Origin: Streptomyces sp. CCM_MD2014
GTDB taxonomy: Bacteria > Actinomycetota > Actinomycetes > Streptomycetales > Streptomycetaceae
DNA: 64,000 nt
NCBI RefSeq assembly: GCF_000772045.1
Contig: NZ_CP009754.1
Span: 7,936,001-8,000,000, forward strand
Direction of reading: 5' to 3'
In this document: piece after piece, positions 8,266 to 16,364 of the stretch
Layout of the letters: each line of letters opens with the position of its first letter
Numbering within the stretch: position 1 is the stretch's first letter
Program-made: the position numbers and the translations under genes
Notes under the pieces: generated by a model
Database searches by the model: none
What the model saw: only the letters and a program-made list of their open reading frames with translations
What the model was told of the DNA's origin: nothing

Positions 8266-9069
8266 TCAGTCCGGTCTGCGGTCGATGTTCCGGGCCCACC
8301 AGTGGTGCTCGCAGAACCAGTGCCCGACCATCGCGCCCCCGAACACGACGAATCCGACCCCGATCAGCCAGGACTCCACGACCAGCACGATGCCGACCGC
8401 GCCGTAGCTGAACGCGTTGTCGAGGATGAGCGGCGTGAAGACGAGGTATGAGAAGCCGCGCAGCCCGATCAGTCCCACCATCGTGGCGAGGGCACCCGGC
8501 AGCAGGTCGCGCCAGCGGACCTGGCCGCCCAGCAGGAAGTGCTGACCCCACCAGAAGAACAGGATGCCGCTGGCGGCCGACAGCGCGATCCGCGCCGAAC
8601 CGTGCAGCGCGGTCCGTGTCTGCACCTCCTGGTACAGGTAGGCGGTCAGCAGGATCACCCAGGTCATCTGGCGCCAGATGCGGTGCCAGGGGCCGGAGGG
8701 CAGCTCCCAGATGCGCTCGTAACCGTTCTGGACACTCGCCGCGAAGGACACGCCGAACACACCGAGCAGGATTCCGCCCCACACGCTCGTCGTGCCGACG
8801 ATCTTGGTCGGTGGGCTGATGATGTCGGTCAGTACGCGGGCCGACCGTCCGGACAGCCCCATCCCGTCGGCCAGCCAGGACGCGAAGCCCCCGCGTCCCA
8901 GCGGATCGGCCGCCGCCACCACGATCAGCAGCGGGGCCAGTGTGACCAGGGCGAGGGTGGCGAAGCCCATGGCCCGGTGCATCAGCTCCAGGTCCCGGCC
9001 GCGCCGGACCAGGGCGGACGCGGCCAACCAGTCCCACGCACGGTGGAACGGCCGCCACAACCGGTTCAC
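8266..9069 (-). CDS. YihY/BrkB-family inner membrane protein
   Basis: A 267-residue integral membrane protein with about six hydrophobic spans, for example FATLALVTLAPLLIVVAAAD, and a middle region with GGILLGVFGVSFAASVQNGYERIW. The layout and length match the YihY/BrkB (formerly 'RNase BN') family, whose transport or structural role is still unclear. The start is GTG at 9069 with GAGGAG six bases upstream. It is transcribed alone, convergent with the SDR gene. Confidence 0.85.
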   Translation of the reverse strand: MNRLWRPFHRAWDWLAASALVRRGRDLELMHRAMGFATLALVTLAPLLIVVAAADPLGRGGFASWLADGMGLSGRSARVLTDIISPPTKIVGTTSVWGGILLGVFGVSFAASVQNGYERIWELPSGPWHRIWRQMTWVILLTAYLYQEVQTRTALHGSARIALSAASGILFFWWGQHFLLGGQVRWRDLLPGALATMVGLIGLRGFSYLVFTPLILDNAFSYGAVGIVLVVESWLIGVGFVVFGGAMVGHWFCEHHWWARNIDRRPD

Positions 9070-9190
9070 GGGGGCTCCTCGGTGCTCCTCGGGCGTCCTT
9101 TCGACGGCTCGCGACGGAGAACTGAGTGACCCGGCCGGTGCCCGGACAAACGTCGGTCCACCCGGACGGCGTCCGGCCGCGGTCCCGGCC

Positions 9191-9595
9191 TCAGGGATCG
9201 GTGCGCTGCTGGGCTTCCCGCATGCGTTCGTTGTGCCAGGCGATGGCCGCGCGTATCTGGGGCTCCTGCAGCCCCGTGCGGCAGCCGAGCTGATCCATGG
9301 AGAGAGCCGGCGGGCCGGTGGTCAGGGCCCGGGTCAGCTTCGCCGCCCACAGCTCCTCGTCCACGAAGGGCCGGTCGGTGTACCCCGCCTTGATCTCGTC
9401 GAAGTGTTCGTCCGAGCACGTGGTGATGAGCCGGAGCCCGTCGAACCACTCGTTGGTGGCGTGCACCGCCGAGGAGTCCGGCACGTAGCCGCTCACGGCC
9501 TCGTCCTCGGGGAAGACCCTGGCGCACAGGTCGCACAGCTCCATGGGGACCGGCTTGGCGGCCCGACGGCCCTTTCTGCCCTTGCGCTTCCACAT
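9191..9595 (-). CDS. Conserved hypothetical protein with CxxC motif
   Basis: A 134-residue soluble protein of unknown function. A basic N-terminus (KRKGRKGRRAAK) is followed by ELCDLCARVFPEDE, a single CxxC pair reminiscent of half a zinc ribbon. A later Cys (TTCSDEHFDEI) may complete a metal site. The remainder is acidic and helical. The start ATG has GGGAG seven bases upstream. It stands alone between the BrkB and ANTAR genes, and no function is assigned. Confidence 0.75.
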   Translation of the reverse strand: MWKRKGRKGRRAAKPVPMELCDLCARVFPEDEAVSGYVPDSSAVHATNEWFDGLRLITTCSDEHFDEIKAGYTDRPFVDEELWAAKLTRALTTGPPALSMDQLGCRTGLQEPQIRAAIAWHNERMREAQQRTDP

Positions 9596-9699
9596 GGCGA
9601 CTCCCGGGGGTCGGCGTCCGGAATGCCGGAGTTACCCGAGGGGCGGGAAACAAACGCCCCGCGGGCGGTGCTCGTTCATCTTCACGCCCGCCCGCCCGC

Positions 9700-10392
9700 T
9701 CAGGGCAGGCCGCCCCGTTCGCATACCTGCGCCGCCACGTCCCGCAGTTTGACGTTGTGGTCCTGCGAGTAACGGCGCAGCGCGGCGAAGGCCTGGTCCT
9801 CGTTGAGGCGGAGCCTGCCCATGAGGATGCCCATGGCCTCGCCGATGGTGTGCCGGGTGCCCATGGCCTCCTGCAGCTGGGCGTGCGTACGGGCGCTGGA
9901 GAAGGCGACCGCCGCGTGGGAGGCCAGCAGCCAGCCCGCCGTCTCGTCGGCGTCGGTGAACGCGCCGGGCCTGTAGGAGTACATGTTCAGCGCGCCGAGG
10001 TCCTCGTCCTCGGTGAACAGCAGGAAGCCCATCATGCTGCCGAGGTTCAGCTTGCGCGCCTCGGGGACGTACTTGGGCCAGCGCCGGGCCTCGTCCGTGA
10101 AGTCGGCGATCCGGAACTGCCGCTCACCCTTGGAGGTACGGGCCGCGTCGAAGCACGGCCCCTCCCCGACCCGTCCCTGCAGTTCGTCGCTGTCGATCAC
10201 CACCTGCTCGGTGGGGGCCAGCGACTGCACGTGGTTGCCGCGGAGGATGAGGATGCCGGCGGCGTCGCAGTCCTCCACCAGTTCCGTGGCCGATGCGGTG
10301 ATCCTTCCGAGGGTGTCGTTCAGCGATTCCTGGGCCAGCAGATCACGGGCCAGCGAGGCCATCTGCTCGGCGAACCCGCGCCAGTCGTCCAT
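9700..10392 (-). CDS. GAF and ANTAR domain regulator
   Basis: A 230-residue protein. Residues ~10-160 form a GAF sensory domain (ATELVEDCDAAGILILRGN, EGPCFDAART). Residues ~165-225 form an ANTAR RNA-binding domain (HTIGEAMGILMGRLRLNEDQ, AFAALRRYSQ). ANTAR proteins bind paired hairpins in nascent mRNA and block termination; the GAF part would sense a small molecule or redox state. No partner kinase or obvious paired-hairpin target lies beside it. The start ATG has GGGAGG about 8 nt upstream. Confidence 0.92.
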   Translation of the reverse strand: MDDWRGFAEQMASLARDLLAQESLNDTLGRITASATELVEDCDAAGILILRGNHVQSLAPTEQVVIDSDELQGRVGEGPCFDAARTSKGERQFRIADFTDEARRWPKYVPEARKLNLGSMMGFLLFTEDEDLGALNMYSYRPGAFTDADETAGWLLASHAAVAFSSARTHAQLQEAMGTRHTIGEAMGILMGRLRLNEDQAFAALRRYSQDHNVKLRDVAAQVCERGGLP

Positions 10393-10472
10393 GCCGGTAC
10401 CTCCCTCGCTCTCTGCAGGAGTAGTGCCCCGGGGACGCGGGACGCAACAGGGGAAGGGCGGCGCGGACCATC

Positions 10473-10501
10473 TTGTTTCACGCTACATCTAAATACATAA
10501 T
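10473..10501 (+). promoter_or_regulatory. Candidate promoter giving a leaderless marR transcript
   Basis: TTGTTT (10473-10478) and CATAAT (10496-10501) are separated by 17 bp. The predicted start point, about 7 nt downstream, coincides with the ATG at 10508, and no Shine-Dalgarno sequence precedes that ATG. A TACAT direct repeat with 10-bp period (10484-10488 and 10494-10498) overlaps the -10 region and could be an operator for the encoded MarR protein. Confidence 0.55.
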
Positions 10502-10507
10502 GCGCCT

Positions 10508-10960
10508 ATGGACACCTCGCCCGAGGGCCCCGACGAGCTGATCGTCGCCGTGGAGCAGATGATCCGGTACGTGCGGCAGAGCGCCCGGACCGGAGGTCTG
10601 AGCACCGCCGCCTCCTCGACGCTGGCCAGGCTGAGCCGCGAGGGCCCCCGGCGCCTGACCGAACTGGCCCGGGCCGAGGGCGTCTCCCAGCCGAACATGA
10701 CCCAGCTGGTCACGCGCCTGGAACGGGCGGGACTGGTCCGGCGCAACGCCGACGCGAGCGACGGCCGCGGCGTGCTGGTGGCGGTGACGTCCGCCGGCCT
10801 CGGCGTTCTGGCCCGGCGGCGCGCCGAGCGCGCCGCGGCCCTCCGGCAGCTCATGGAGGACATGACCGGACCGGAGCGGCAGGCCACCACCACGGCGCTC
10901 CTGGCCCTGGCCCGGGTCATCCACAACCGTCAGGAAATCTCGGAGGAAGACCGCGCATGA
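10508..10960 (+). CDS. MarR-family transcriptional regulator
   Basis: A 150-residue winged helix-turn-helix protein. The recognition region is LTELARAEGVSQPNMTQLVT, and the wing is LVRRNADASDGRGVLVAVT. It ends with an ATGA overlap into the MFS-UspA transporter, so the two form an operon and the MarR protein probably controls drug or stress-induced expression of the pump. The promoter abuts the ATG, suggesting leaderless translation. The effector is unknown. Confidence 0.93.
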   Translation: MDTSPEGPDELIVAVEQMIRYVRQSARTGGLSTAASSTLARLSREGPRRLTELARAEGVSQPNMTQLVTRLERAGLVRRNADASDGRGVLVAVTSAGLGVLARRRAERAAALRQLMEDMTGPERQATTTALLALARVIHNRQEISEEDRA

Positions 10961-12678
10961 GTGCACCCCGTGGAAAGGCCGCCAGTCCCTTCCGGCAGCC
11001 CAAGGCGGTCTGGGCCGTCGCCTTCGCCTGTGTCATCTCGTTCATGGGCATCGGTCTGGTCGACCCGATCCTGCCGGCGCTGGCCGAGAGCCTCGACGCC
11101 ACCCCCAGCCAGGTCTCCCTGCTGTTCAGCAGCTACCTGATCGTCACCGCCGTCGCGATGCTCTTCGTCGGCTGGGTCTCCAGCCGCATCGGCGCCAAGC
11201 GCACCCTGGTCACCGGCCTCGCCGTCATCGTCGTCTTCGCCGCCCTGGCGGGCTCCACCGACTCCATCGACGGCATCGTCGGCTTCCGCGCCGGCTGGGG
11301 GCTGGGCAACGCCCTGTTCATCGCCACCTCGCTCGCGGTCATCGTGGCCTCGGCCAGCGGCGGCTTCAGCGGCGCGATCATCCTCTACGAGACCGCCCTG
11401 GGCCTCGGTATCGCCGTCGGCCCCCTGCTCGGCGGCGAACTGGGCGGCATCAGCTGGCGCGGTCCCTTCTTCGGCGTCGCCGCCCTGATGGCCATCGCCT
11501 TGATCGCCACCCTCGCCTTCGTCCCCGACCTGCCCAAGCCGAAGCGGGTCACCTCGCCGCTCGCCCCCCTCAAGGCCCTGCGCCACCGCGGCCTGCTGAC
11601 CATGGGCATCATGGCCCTGCTGTACAACTGGGGCTTCTTCACGATGCTCGGCTACGCCCCGTACCCGATGGAGCTGGAGGCCCACGAACTCGGCCTGGTC
11701 TTCACGGGCTGGGGCCTGCTGGTCGCCGCCTTCAGCGTCTTCTTCGCCCCCCGCCTCCAGGCCCGCTACGGCACCGCACCCGTCCTCTACGCCAACCTGC
11801 TCGGCCTCGGCATCGTCATGGCCGTCATAGCCGCCGGCGTCACCGATCCCGCCACCGTGATCGTCGCGGTCGTCGTCAGCGGCGCCTTCATCGGCATCAA
11901 CAACACCCTCACCACCCAGGCCGTCATGCTCGTCTCCCCGGTCGAGCGCCCCGTGGCCTCCTCCGCGTACGGCTTCCTGCGCTTCATCGGCGGCGGCCTG
12001 GCCCCCTACGTCGCCGGAAAGCTCGCCGACGCCACCGACCTGAGCGTCCCCTTCTACCTCGGCGCCGCCACCTTCCTGCTGGCCATCCCGGTCCTGGCCA
12101 GCGGTCACCGACTGCTCCGCCGAGCCGAGACGGACGGCGGCGAGGGAGAGCCCGTGTCCCCGACGCTCACCCCCGTCGGCTCCCCGGCCACGGCCGGCGC
12201 GCCGCCCGTGGTCGTGGCCGTGGGCGCGCACCGCGAGGCGGCCGCCGTCGTGGACGCCGCGGCACGGCTCGCCCGCGACACCGCAAGCCCGCTCGAGGTC
12301 GTCCACGTACGGCAGACCGCCGTCGTCGAGGAACAGGCCGCCGACACCGAGACCGACGAGGAGGCGAAGGCCGCCGTCACCGCGCACCTCGACCGGCTCG
12401 GCGGCCTCGGTGTCGTCGCCACCGGCCAGATCCTCACCGGCGTCGGCGACCACGCCGCCGCGGGCCGCGCCCTGGCCCGGCATGCGGCCGAGGTGGGGGC
12501 CCGCACGGTCGCGGTCGGCCGCTCTCCGCGCGGCCCGCTGACCCAGTTCGCCGACGGCAGCTTCACCAGCGCCCTCACCCACGCCGCCACTTGCGCCGTG
12601 GTCCTCGTCGACCCCGGTGAGGAGCCCCGCCCGCTGACCGCCGGGTCCCTCACGGAGCTGCGCGCCGAGACGCGGTGA
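10957..12678 (+). CDS. MFS drug exporter fused to a C-terminal UspA domain
   Basis: A 573-residue fusion. Residues ~15-395 are a 12-span MFS transporter of the drug:H+ antiporter type (GIGLVDPILPALAESLDATP near the start; VGWVSSRIGAKRTLV as the loop 2-3 motif). A Pro/Gly/Thr-rich linker leads to a universal-stress-protein domain at ~410-560: PPVVVAVGAHREAAAVVDAA for strand 1, and VGARTVAVGRSPRGPLTQFA with TCAVVLVDP for the nucleotide-binding end. The G-x2-G-x9-GS nucleotide motif is only partly kept. The UspA part would be cytosolic and might gate export according to ATP or stress. It is coupled to the upstream MarR gene. Confidence 0.9.
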   Translation: MSAPRGKAASPFRQPKAVWAVAFACVISFMGIGLVDPILPALAESLDATPSQVSLLFSSYLIVTAVAMLFVGWVSSRIGAKRTLVTGLAVIVVFAALAGSTDSIDGIVGFRAGWGLGNALFIATSLAVIVASASGGFSGAIILYETALGLGIAVGPLLGGELGGISWRGPFFGVAALMAIALIATLAFVPDLPKPKRVTSPLAPLKALRHRGLLTMGIMALLYNWGFFTMLGYAPYPMELEAHELGLVFTGWGLLVAAFSVFFAPRLQARYGTAPVLYANLLGLGIVMAVIAAGVTDPATVIVAVVVSGAFIGINNTLTTQAVMLVSPVERPVASSAYGFLRFIGGGLAPYVAGKLADATDLSVPFYLGAATFLLAIPVLASGHRLLRRAETDGGEGEPVSPTLTPVGSPATAGAPPVVVAVGAHREAAAVVDAAARLARDTASPLEVVHVRQTAVVEEQAADTETDEEAKAAVTAHLDRLGGLGVVATGQILTGVGDHAAAGRALARHAAEVGARTVAVGRSPRGPLTQFADGSFTSALTHAATCAVVLVDPGEEPRPLTAGSLTELRAETR

Positions 12679-12695
12679 ACGCCGCCCGCCCCCGG

Positions 12696-13133
12696 TCAGC
12701 CGCCGTCGAGCGACCGCCTCAGCCGGTCGGCGGCCTCCGGGGGCTGGACGCGCATGCCGGGACGCCGGCGGTGCACGGTCAGGTACGTCACCCCGTCCGG
12801 CCCGGCGAGCACGGCCCGGGTCGAACCGTGCGGCAGCCAGGTCAGGACGCCCGCGCGCAGCGGGTGCCCGCCGTCGGCGGAGTCCAGGCGGGCCGCACCG
12901 TCGAGGACGAGGAGCAGGACGTCGAGGTCGGGCTCGGTGTGGGTGTCCACCCGTCCCCCGGCGGGGAGGCGGACGACGTTGGCGTCGAGCTGCCGTCCCG
13001 GTTCCGCCAGCTTCCACAGGGCACCGCCCGGCGCGTCGTCGCCCAGGGCCACGAGCTCCGCCGTGTCGCACAGCAACCGGGGGAGGGGCGCGCCCGCCGC
13101 CGTACCTGAGGAGCCGTTGTCTTCCCCTGCCAT
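12696..13133 (-). CDS. Small cupin-domain protein
   Basis: A 145-residue protein. The cupin core is visible as LPAGGRVDTHTEPDLDVLLL, VLDGAARLDSADGG and LTWLPHGSTRAVLAG. Only part of the usual metal-ligand set (HTEPDLD) is present, so it may bind a metal weakly or not at all. The ATG at 13133 fits the typical small cupin length; longer upstream reading is excluded because it would cover the nsrR promoter. It is divergent from nsrR, about 150 bp away, with an NsrR-like site between, so it might belong to the NO response. Confidence 0.75.
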   Translation of the reverse strand: MAGEDNGSSGTAAGAPLPRLLCDTAELVALGDDAPGGALWKLAEPGRQLDANVVRLPAGGRVDTHTEPDLDVLLLVLDGAARLDSADGGHPLRAGVLTWLPHGSTRAVLAGPDGVTYLTVHRRRPGMRVQPPEAADRLRRSLDGG

Positions 13134-13245
13134 CAGATGCCGCCGATCCCTGTGCCCAACCGTGCCGGTGCGCCGCCCTCTTGGGCGGTCCGTTTGCGGG
13201 GCGGCCCGTCCAGTGACGCACTGCACAGGACCCGTACCCCGGGTA

Positions 13246-13268
13246 AAGACGAATCTAGCATGCGTATT
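13246..13268. promoter_or_regulatory. Probable NsrR operator upstream of nsrR
   Basis: A 23-bp imperfect inverted repeat, with arms AAGACGAATC and CATGCGTATT around TAG, 15 bp before the nsrR ATG. Its left arm matches the arm of the site before hmpA in 10 of 11 positions (AAGACGAATCT against AACACGAATCT). NsrR sites are typically 11-1-11. The location suggests autorepression and possibly control of the divergent cupin gene. Confidence 0.65.
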
Positions 13269-13283
13269 TGATAGCTTCCCGGT

Positions 13284-13730
13284 ATGCGGCTGACGAAGTT
13301 CACCGACCTGGCGCTGCGTTCGGTCATGCGCCTGGCCGTCGTGCGGGACGGTGACGAACCGATGACCACCCGAGAGGTGGCCGAGGTCGTCGGTGTGCCG
13401 TACACGCATGCCGCGAAGGCCATCACCCGCCTGCAGCATCTGGGTGTGGTGGAGGCCCGGCGGGGTCGCGGCGGGGGGCTGACGCTGACCGGCCTGGGGC
13501 GGCAAGCCTCGGTGGGCCGGCTGGTCCGCGAACTCGAGGGGGACGCCGAGGTGGTCGACTGCGAGGGCGACAACCCGTGCCCGTTGCGCGGGGCCTGCCG
13601 GCTGCGCGGGGCGCTGCGTGACGCCCAGGAGGCGTTCTACGCGGCGCTCGACCCGCTGACCGTGACCGACCTGGTGGCCTCGCCGACCGGCCCGGTCCTG
13701 ATCGGCCTGACGGAGCGTCCTCCGGGGTGA
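13284..13730 (+). CDS. nsrR: Rrf2-family nitric oxide sensor NsrR
   Basis: A 148-residue Rrf2 regulator. The N-terminal winged helix carries VAEVVGVPYTHAAKAITRLQ. Three cysteines, at 93, 99 and 105 (VVDCEGDNPCPLRGACRL), match the cluster ligands described for S. coelicolor NsrR, which holds a [4Fe-4S] cluster that reacts with NO and releases DNA. The flavohaemoglobin gene follows 73 bp downstream, the classical partner. No Shine-Dalgarno sequence precedes the ATG and a TAGCTT hexamer sits 6 bp before it, so the mRNA may be leaderless. Identification rests on the cysteine spacing plus context and is strong. Confidence 0.95.
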   Translation: MRLTKFTDLALRSVMRLAVVRDGDEPMTTREVAEVVGVPYTHAAKAITRLQHLGVVEARRGRGGGLTLTGLGRQASVGRLVRELEGDAEVVDCEGDNPCPLRGACRLRGALRDAQEAFYAALDPLTVTDLVASPTGPVLIGLTERPPG

Positions 13731-13769
13731 CGGGCAGCGCTCCCGAAGGAGCGCCGAGCTGTGACCCAA

Positions 13770-13792
13770 AACACGAATCTCATCTACCAATT
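13770..13792 (+). promoter_or_regulatory. Probable NsrR operator upstream of hmpA
   Basis: AACACGAATCT-C-ATCTACCAATT is an 11-1-11 element whose left arm is nearly identical to the site before nsrR. The right arm is less symmetric. It ends 11 bp before the hmpA GTG and abuts the AAGGAG ribosome site, so bound NsrR would block initiation. Confidence 0.65.
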
Positions 13793-13803
13793 AAGGAGTC
13801 GCT

Positions 13804-15000
13804 GTGCTCTCCGAACAGTCCGTTCCCGTGGTCCGAGCCACTCTTCCCGCCGTCGGGGCGGCCATCGGTGACATCGCCGACGTCTTCTACCGCAAGCTGT
13901 TCGACGCCCACCCCGAACTGCTGCGGGACCTGTTCAACCGCGGGAACCAGGCCAACGGAGAGCAGCAGCGGGCCCTGGCGGGCTCCATCGCCGCGTTCGC
14001 CGGCATGCTGCTGGAGAACCCGGACCAGCGCGCCGACGTGATGCTCTCGCGCATCTCGCACAAGCACGCCTCGCTCGGCATCACCCCCGACCAGTACAAG
14101 GTCGTCCACGAGAACCTCATGGCCGCCATCCTCGAGGTGCTCGGCGACGCCGTCACCCCCGAGGTCGCCCGCGCCTGGGACGAGGTCTACTGGCTGATGG
14201 CCAACGCGCTCATCGCCCTCGAGGCCCGGCTCTACGCGCGGACGGGCGTCGAGGCGGGAGACGTCTGGCGGTCCATGGAGATCGTCGACCGGATCGAGGA
14301 GAGCGCCGACGCCGTCTCCCTCGTCCTGCGCCCGGCCGACGACCGTGCCCCGGCGTCCTTCCGTCCGGGCCAGTACGTCAGCGTCCAGGTCGAACTGCCC
14401 GACGGCGCCCGCCAGATCCGCCAGTACAGCCTCTCCGCGGCGCCCGGCCGGCCCGACCTGCGCATCACCGTCAAGCGCGTCCGGGGCGACGGGCGGCCCG
14501 ACGGCGAGGTCTCCTCCTGGCTGCACGCGAACGCCCGCAAGGGCGACGTGCTGACCACGTCCGCGCCCTTCGGCGACCTGGCCCTGGCGGAGCACGACGG
14601 CCCGCTGCTGCTGGCCTCCGCCGGCATCGGTGTCACCCCCGTGCTGGCGATGCTCGACCACCTGGCCGCCACCGGTTCGACCCGCCCGGTGACCGTCGTC
14701 CATGCCGACCGCACCCCCGAGGACCACGCCCACCGGCAGGAGCAGCTCGACCTGATACGCGCGCTGCCCGACGCCCGGCTCCACCTGTGGTACGAGGAGC
14801 CCGGCGACCGGGCGCCGGAGGCGTCCACGGGCCGCGCCGACCTCACCGGCCTCGACCTGCCCGAGGGCGTCACGGTCTACCTGTGCGGACCGGTGCCCTT
14901 CATGCGCGCGGTCCGCGGCGACCTGCTGCGCCGCGGGGTGCCCGCCGAGGCCGTCCACTACGAGGTCTTCGGCCCCGACCTCTGGCTCGGACGGCAGTAG
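13804..15000 (+). CDS. hmpA: Flavohaemoglobin (nitric oxide dioxygenase)
   Basis: A 398-residue protein converting NO and O2 to nitrate with NAD(P)H. Residues 1-140 are the globin: Tyr29 (B10, VFYRKLF), Gln54 region (QANGEQQ) and proximal His88 (SHKHASLGI). Residues ~150-260 bind FAD (RQYSLS), and the C-terminal third binds NAD(P)H (GIGVTP, then YLCGPVPFMRA). The end, VHYEVFGPDLWLG, is typical. The start is GTG with AAGGAG 5 bases upstream. An NsrR-like site overlaps the 5' region, so expression should rise on NO exposure. Confidence 0.97.
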   Translation: MLSEQSVPVVRATLPAVGAAIGDIADVFYRKLFDAHPELLRDLFNRGNQANGEQQRALAGSIAAFAGMLLENPDQRADVMLSRISHKHASLGITPDQYKVVHENLMAAILEVLGDAVTPEVARAWDEVYWLMANALIALEARLYARTGVEAGDVWRSMEIVDRIEESADAVSLVLRPADDRAPASFRPGQYVSVQVELPDGARQIRQYSLSAAPGRPDLRITVKRVRGDGRPDGEVSSWLHANARKGDVLTTSAPFGDLALAEHDGPLLLASAGIGVTPVLAMLDHLAATGSTRPVTVVHADRTPEDHAHRQEQLDLIRALPDARLHLWYEEPGDRAPEASTGRADLTGLDLPEGVTVYLCGPVPFMRAVRGDLLRRGVPAEAVHYEVFGPDLWLGRQ

Positions 15001-15014
15001 CCGCGGCGGCTCGA

Positions 15015-15046
15015 CGGCGGCCGGGTGCGGGGGCGCCCGGCCGCCG
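15015..15046 (+). terminator. GC-rich hairpin after hmpA
   Basis: A perfect 11-bp stem, CGGCGGCCGGG paired with CCCGGCCGCCG, and a 10-nt loop, starting 14 bp after the hmpA stop. There is no U-tract, as is usual for Streptomyces terminators. It may also serve the convergent STAS-like gene. Confidence 0.75.
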
Positions 15047-15065
15047 CCGAACTCCCGCGGGGGCG

Positions 15066-15416
15066 TTAGACCGCCGCGGTGAACGCGGTGCTGATCGCGG
15101 TGTCGACGCGGGCGTGCACCACCAGGCGCGGACCCGAGGAGTCGGCGTTGTTCTCCAGCAGCCGCCGGGTCGGCGCGCTGTGGGTCACGACGGACATCAG
15201 GACGTCGAGCCGCCCGCACCACTGGTGCGCCCGGAGCACCGCACTGACCGCGGCATGGCCGTCGGCCCGTTCGGTCAGCACGATGACGACGGGGGCCGGC
15301 CGATGGGCGTCGACCAGGTTGGTGATCTGCGTGGTCAGGGTGGCCCGCCCGTCGATTCCCGGGTCCTGGTCCACCGTGATGACCAGGACCCCATGCTCCA
15401 GGGTGTGGGACAGCAT
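15066..15416 (-). CDS. Small STAS-like protein (hypothetical)
   Basis: A 116-residue protein whose pattern resembles STAS/anti-sigma-antagonist proteins: an N-terminal strand (HGVLVITVDQDPGIDG), an alternating alpha/beta core (PVVIVLTERADGHAAVSAVL) and a C-terminal helix. The usual phosphorylated Ser in a DSSG motif is missing, so classical partner switching is doubtful. The ATG at 15416 has GGAGG eight bases upstream, which decides it over upstream in-frame codons. It is monocistronic. Fold assignment is tentative. Confidence 0.6.
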   Translation of the reverse strand: MLSHTLEHGVLVITVDQDPGIDGRATLTTQITNLVDAHRPAPVVIVLTERADGHAAVSAVLRAHQWCGRLDVLMSVVTHSAPTRRLLENNADSSGPRLVVHARVDTAISTAFTAAV

Positions 15417-15592
15417 CGCGGCCTCCGATCCGTCGCCTCGTGGCGAAGTTGTGTTCAGTGAAGGTGCCCGGACCCGGGTCCGCAATGCGCCCCGCGCCCG
15501 ACCGGGCGGCCGGCCGCCGCGGCCCGGGCGGTGAGTACCATCGTCCGGTCCTCCTCCGACCTCCTCCGATCGCCGCTGGGAGCCCCCGAACC

Positions 15593-16285
15593 GTGCCCGC
15601 CCTCCTGCCTCCGCCCCGAGCCGGGGGCGCCTGCCTGCTGGACCTGGAACACCTGACCCGGGTGGAGGACGGCGAACGGCTGCACGCCCTGCTGTGGCGC
15701 CCGGGGCCGGGCTGGCGGATGGTCAGCAGCGCCGTACTGGGCGGCGGGATCGCCGAGCGCGCCTGGGTGCTCAACGCCCAGGTCGCCCACGGCTACCGGC
15801 GCACCGACCCCGCACGGCACCTCGCCGATCTGGCCCGCGCCGCCGGGGCCCGCGGGCCGGGGGTGGGCCTGATGACGGCGGCCGACGTGACCGCGCACGG
15901 CCGCGCGCGGGACGGCGGGGCCGAGGCCGTGGCCACGGCCGGCATCTCGGTACGCGGCTGGGCGGCCGTGCCCGAGGAGGGCAGCACCGGGGCCGCACCG
16001 CCCGGAACGATCAACATCGTCGCCGCGCTGCCCGTCGCGCTCGGTGACGCCGCCCTCGTCAATGCGGTGATGACGGCGACGGAGGCGAAGGTCCAGGCGC
16101 TGCTCGACGCCGGTCTCGACTGCTCCGGCACCCCGACCGACGCGGTGTGCGTCGCCGCCAGGACCCCGGGCGACGGCGCCGACGCGCACGCCTTCGCGGG
16201 CCCCCGCTCCGAGTGGGGCGCCCGGCTCGCCCGCGCCGTCCATCGGGCCGTACGCGCGGCGCTTCCCGCGGCCGCGCACCCCTGA
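15593..16285 (+). CDS. cbiZ: Adenosylcobinamide amidohydrolase (CbiZ family)
   Basis: About 230 residues matching the CbiZ family, which cleaves the aminopropanol side of adenosyl(pseudo)cobinamide/cobalamin to adenosylcobyric acid so that salvaged corrinoids can be remodelled. Family features are VLGGGIAERAWVLNAQV, a central GVGLMTAADV, and the C-terminal block PGTINIVAALPVAL with TATEAKVQALLDAGLDCSGT and PTDAVCVA. The start is set at GTG 15593 (GGGAG 10 bases upstream), but GTG/ATG alternatives exist. No other cobalamin gene lies in the window, so it is probably a stand-alone salvage enzyme. Confidence 0.85.
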   Translation: MPALLPPPRAGGACLLDLEHLTRVEDGERLHALLWRPGPGWRMVSSAVLGGGIAERAWVLNAQVAHGYRRTDPARHLADLARAAGARGPGVGLMTAADVTAHGRARDGGAEAVATAGISVRGWAAVPEEGSTGAAPPGTINIVAALPVALGDAALVNAVMTATEAKVQALLDAGLDCSGTPTDAVCVAARTPGDGADAHAFAGPRSEWGARLARAVHRAVRAALPAAAHP

Positions 16286-16317
16286 GTCCGCTTTCGTACC
16301 GGCGCGGGCACACACGC

Positions 16318-16347
16318 GTGCGGGCGGCCCGGCCGGGCCGCCCGCAC
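16318..16347. terminator. Bidirectional hairpin between cbiZ and snapalysin gene
   Basis: A perfect 13-bp stem, GTGCGGGCGGCCC with GGGCCGCCCGCAC, around a 4-nt GGCC loop. It sits between two convergent genes and can terminate both. Confidence 0.8.
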
Positions 16348-16364
16348 GGTCGTTCACCGCGACG

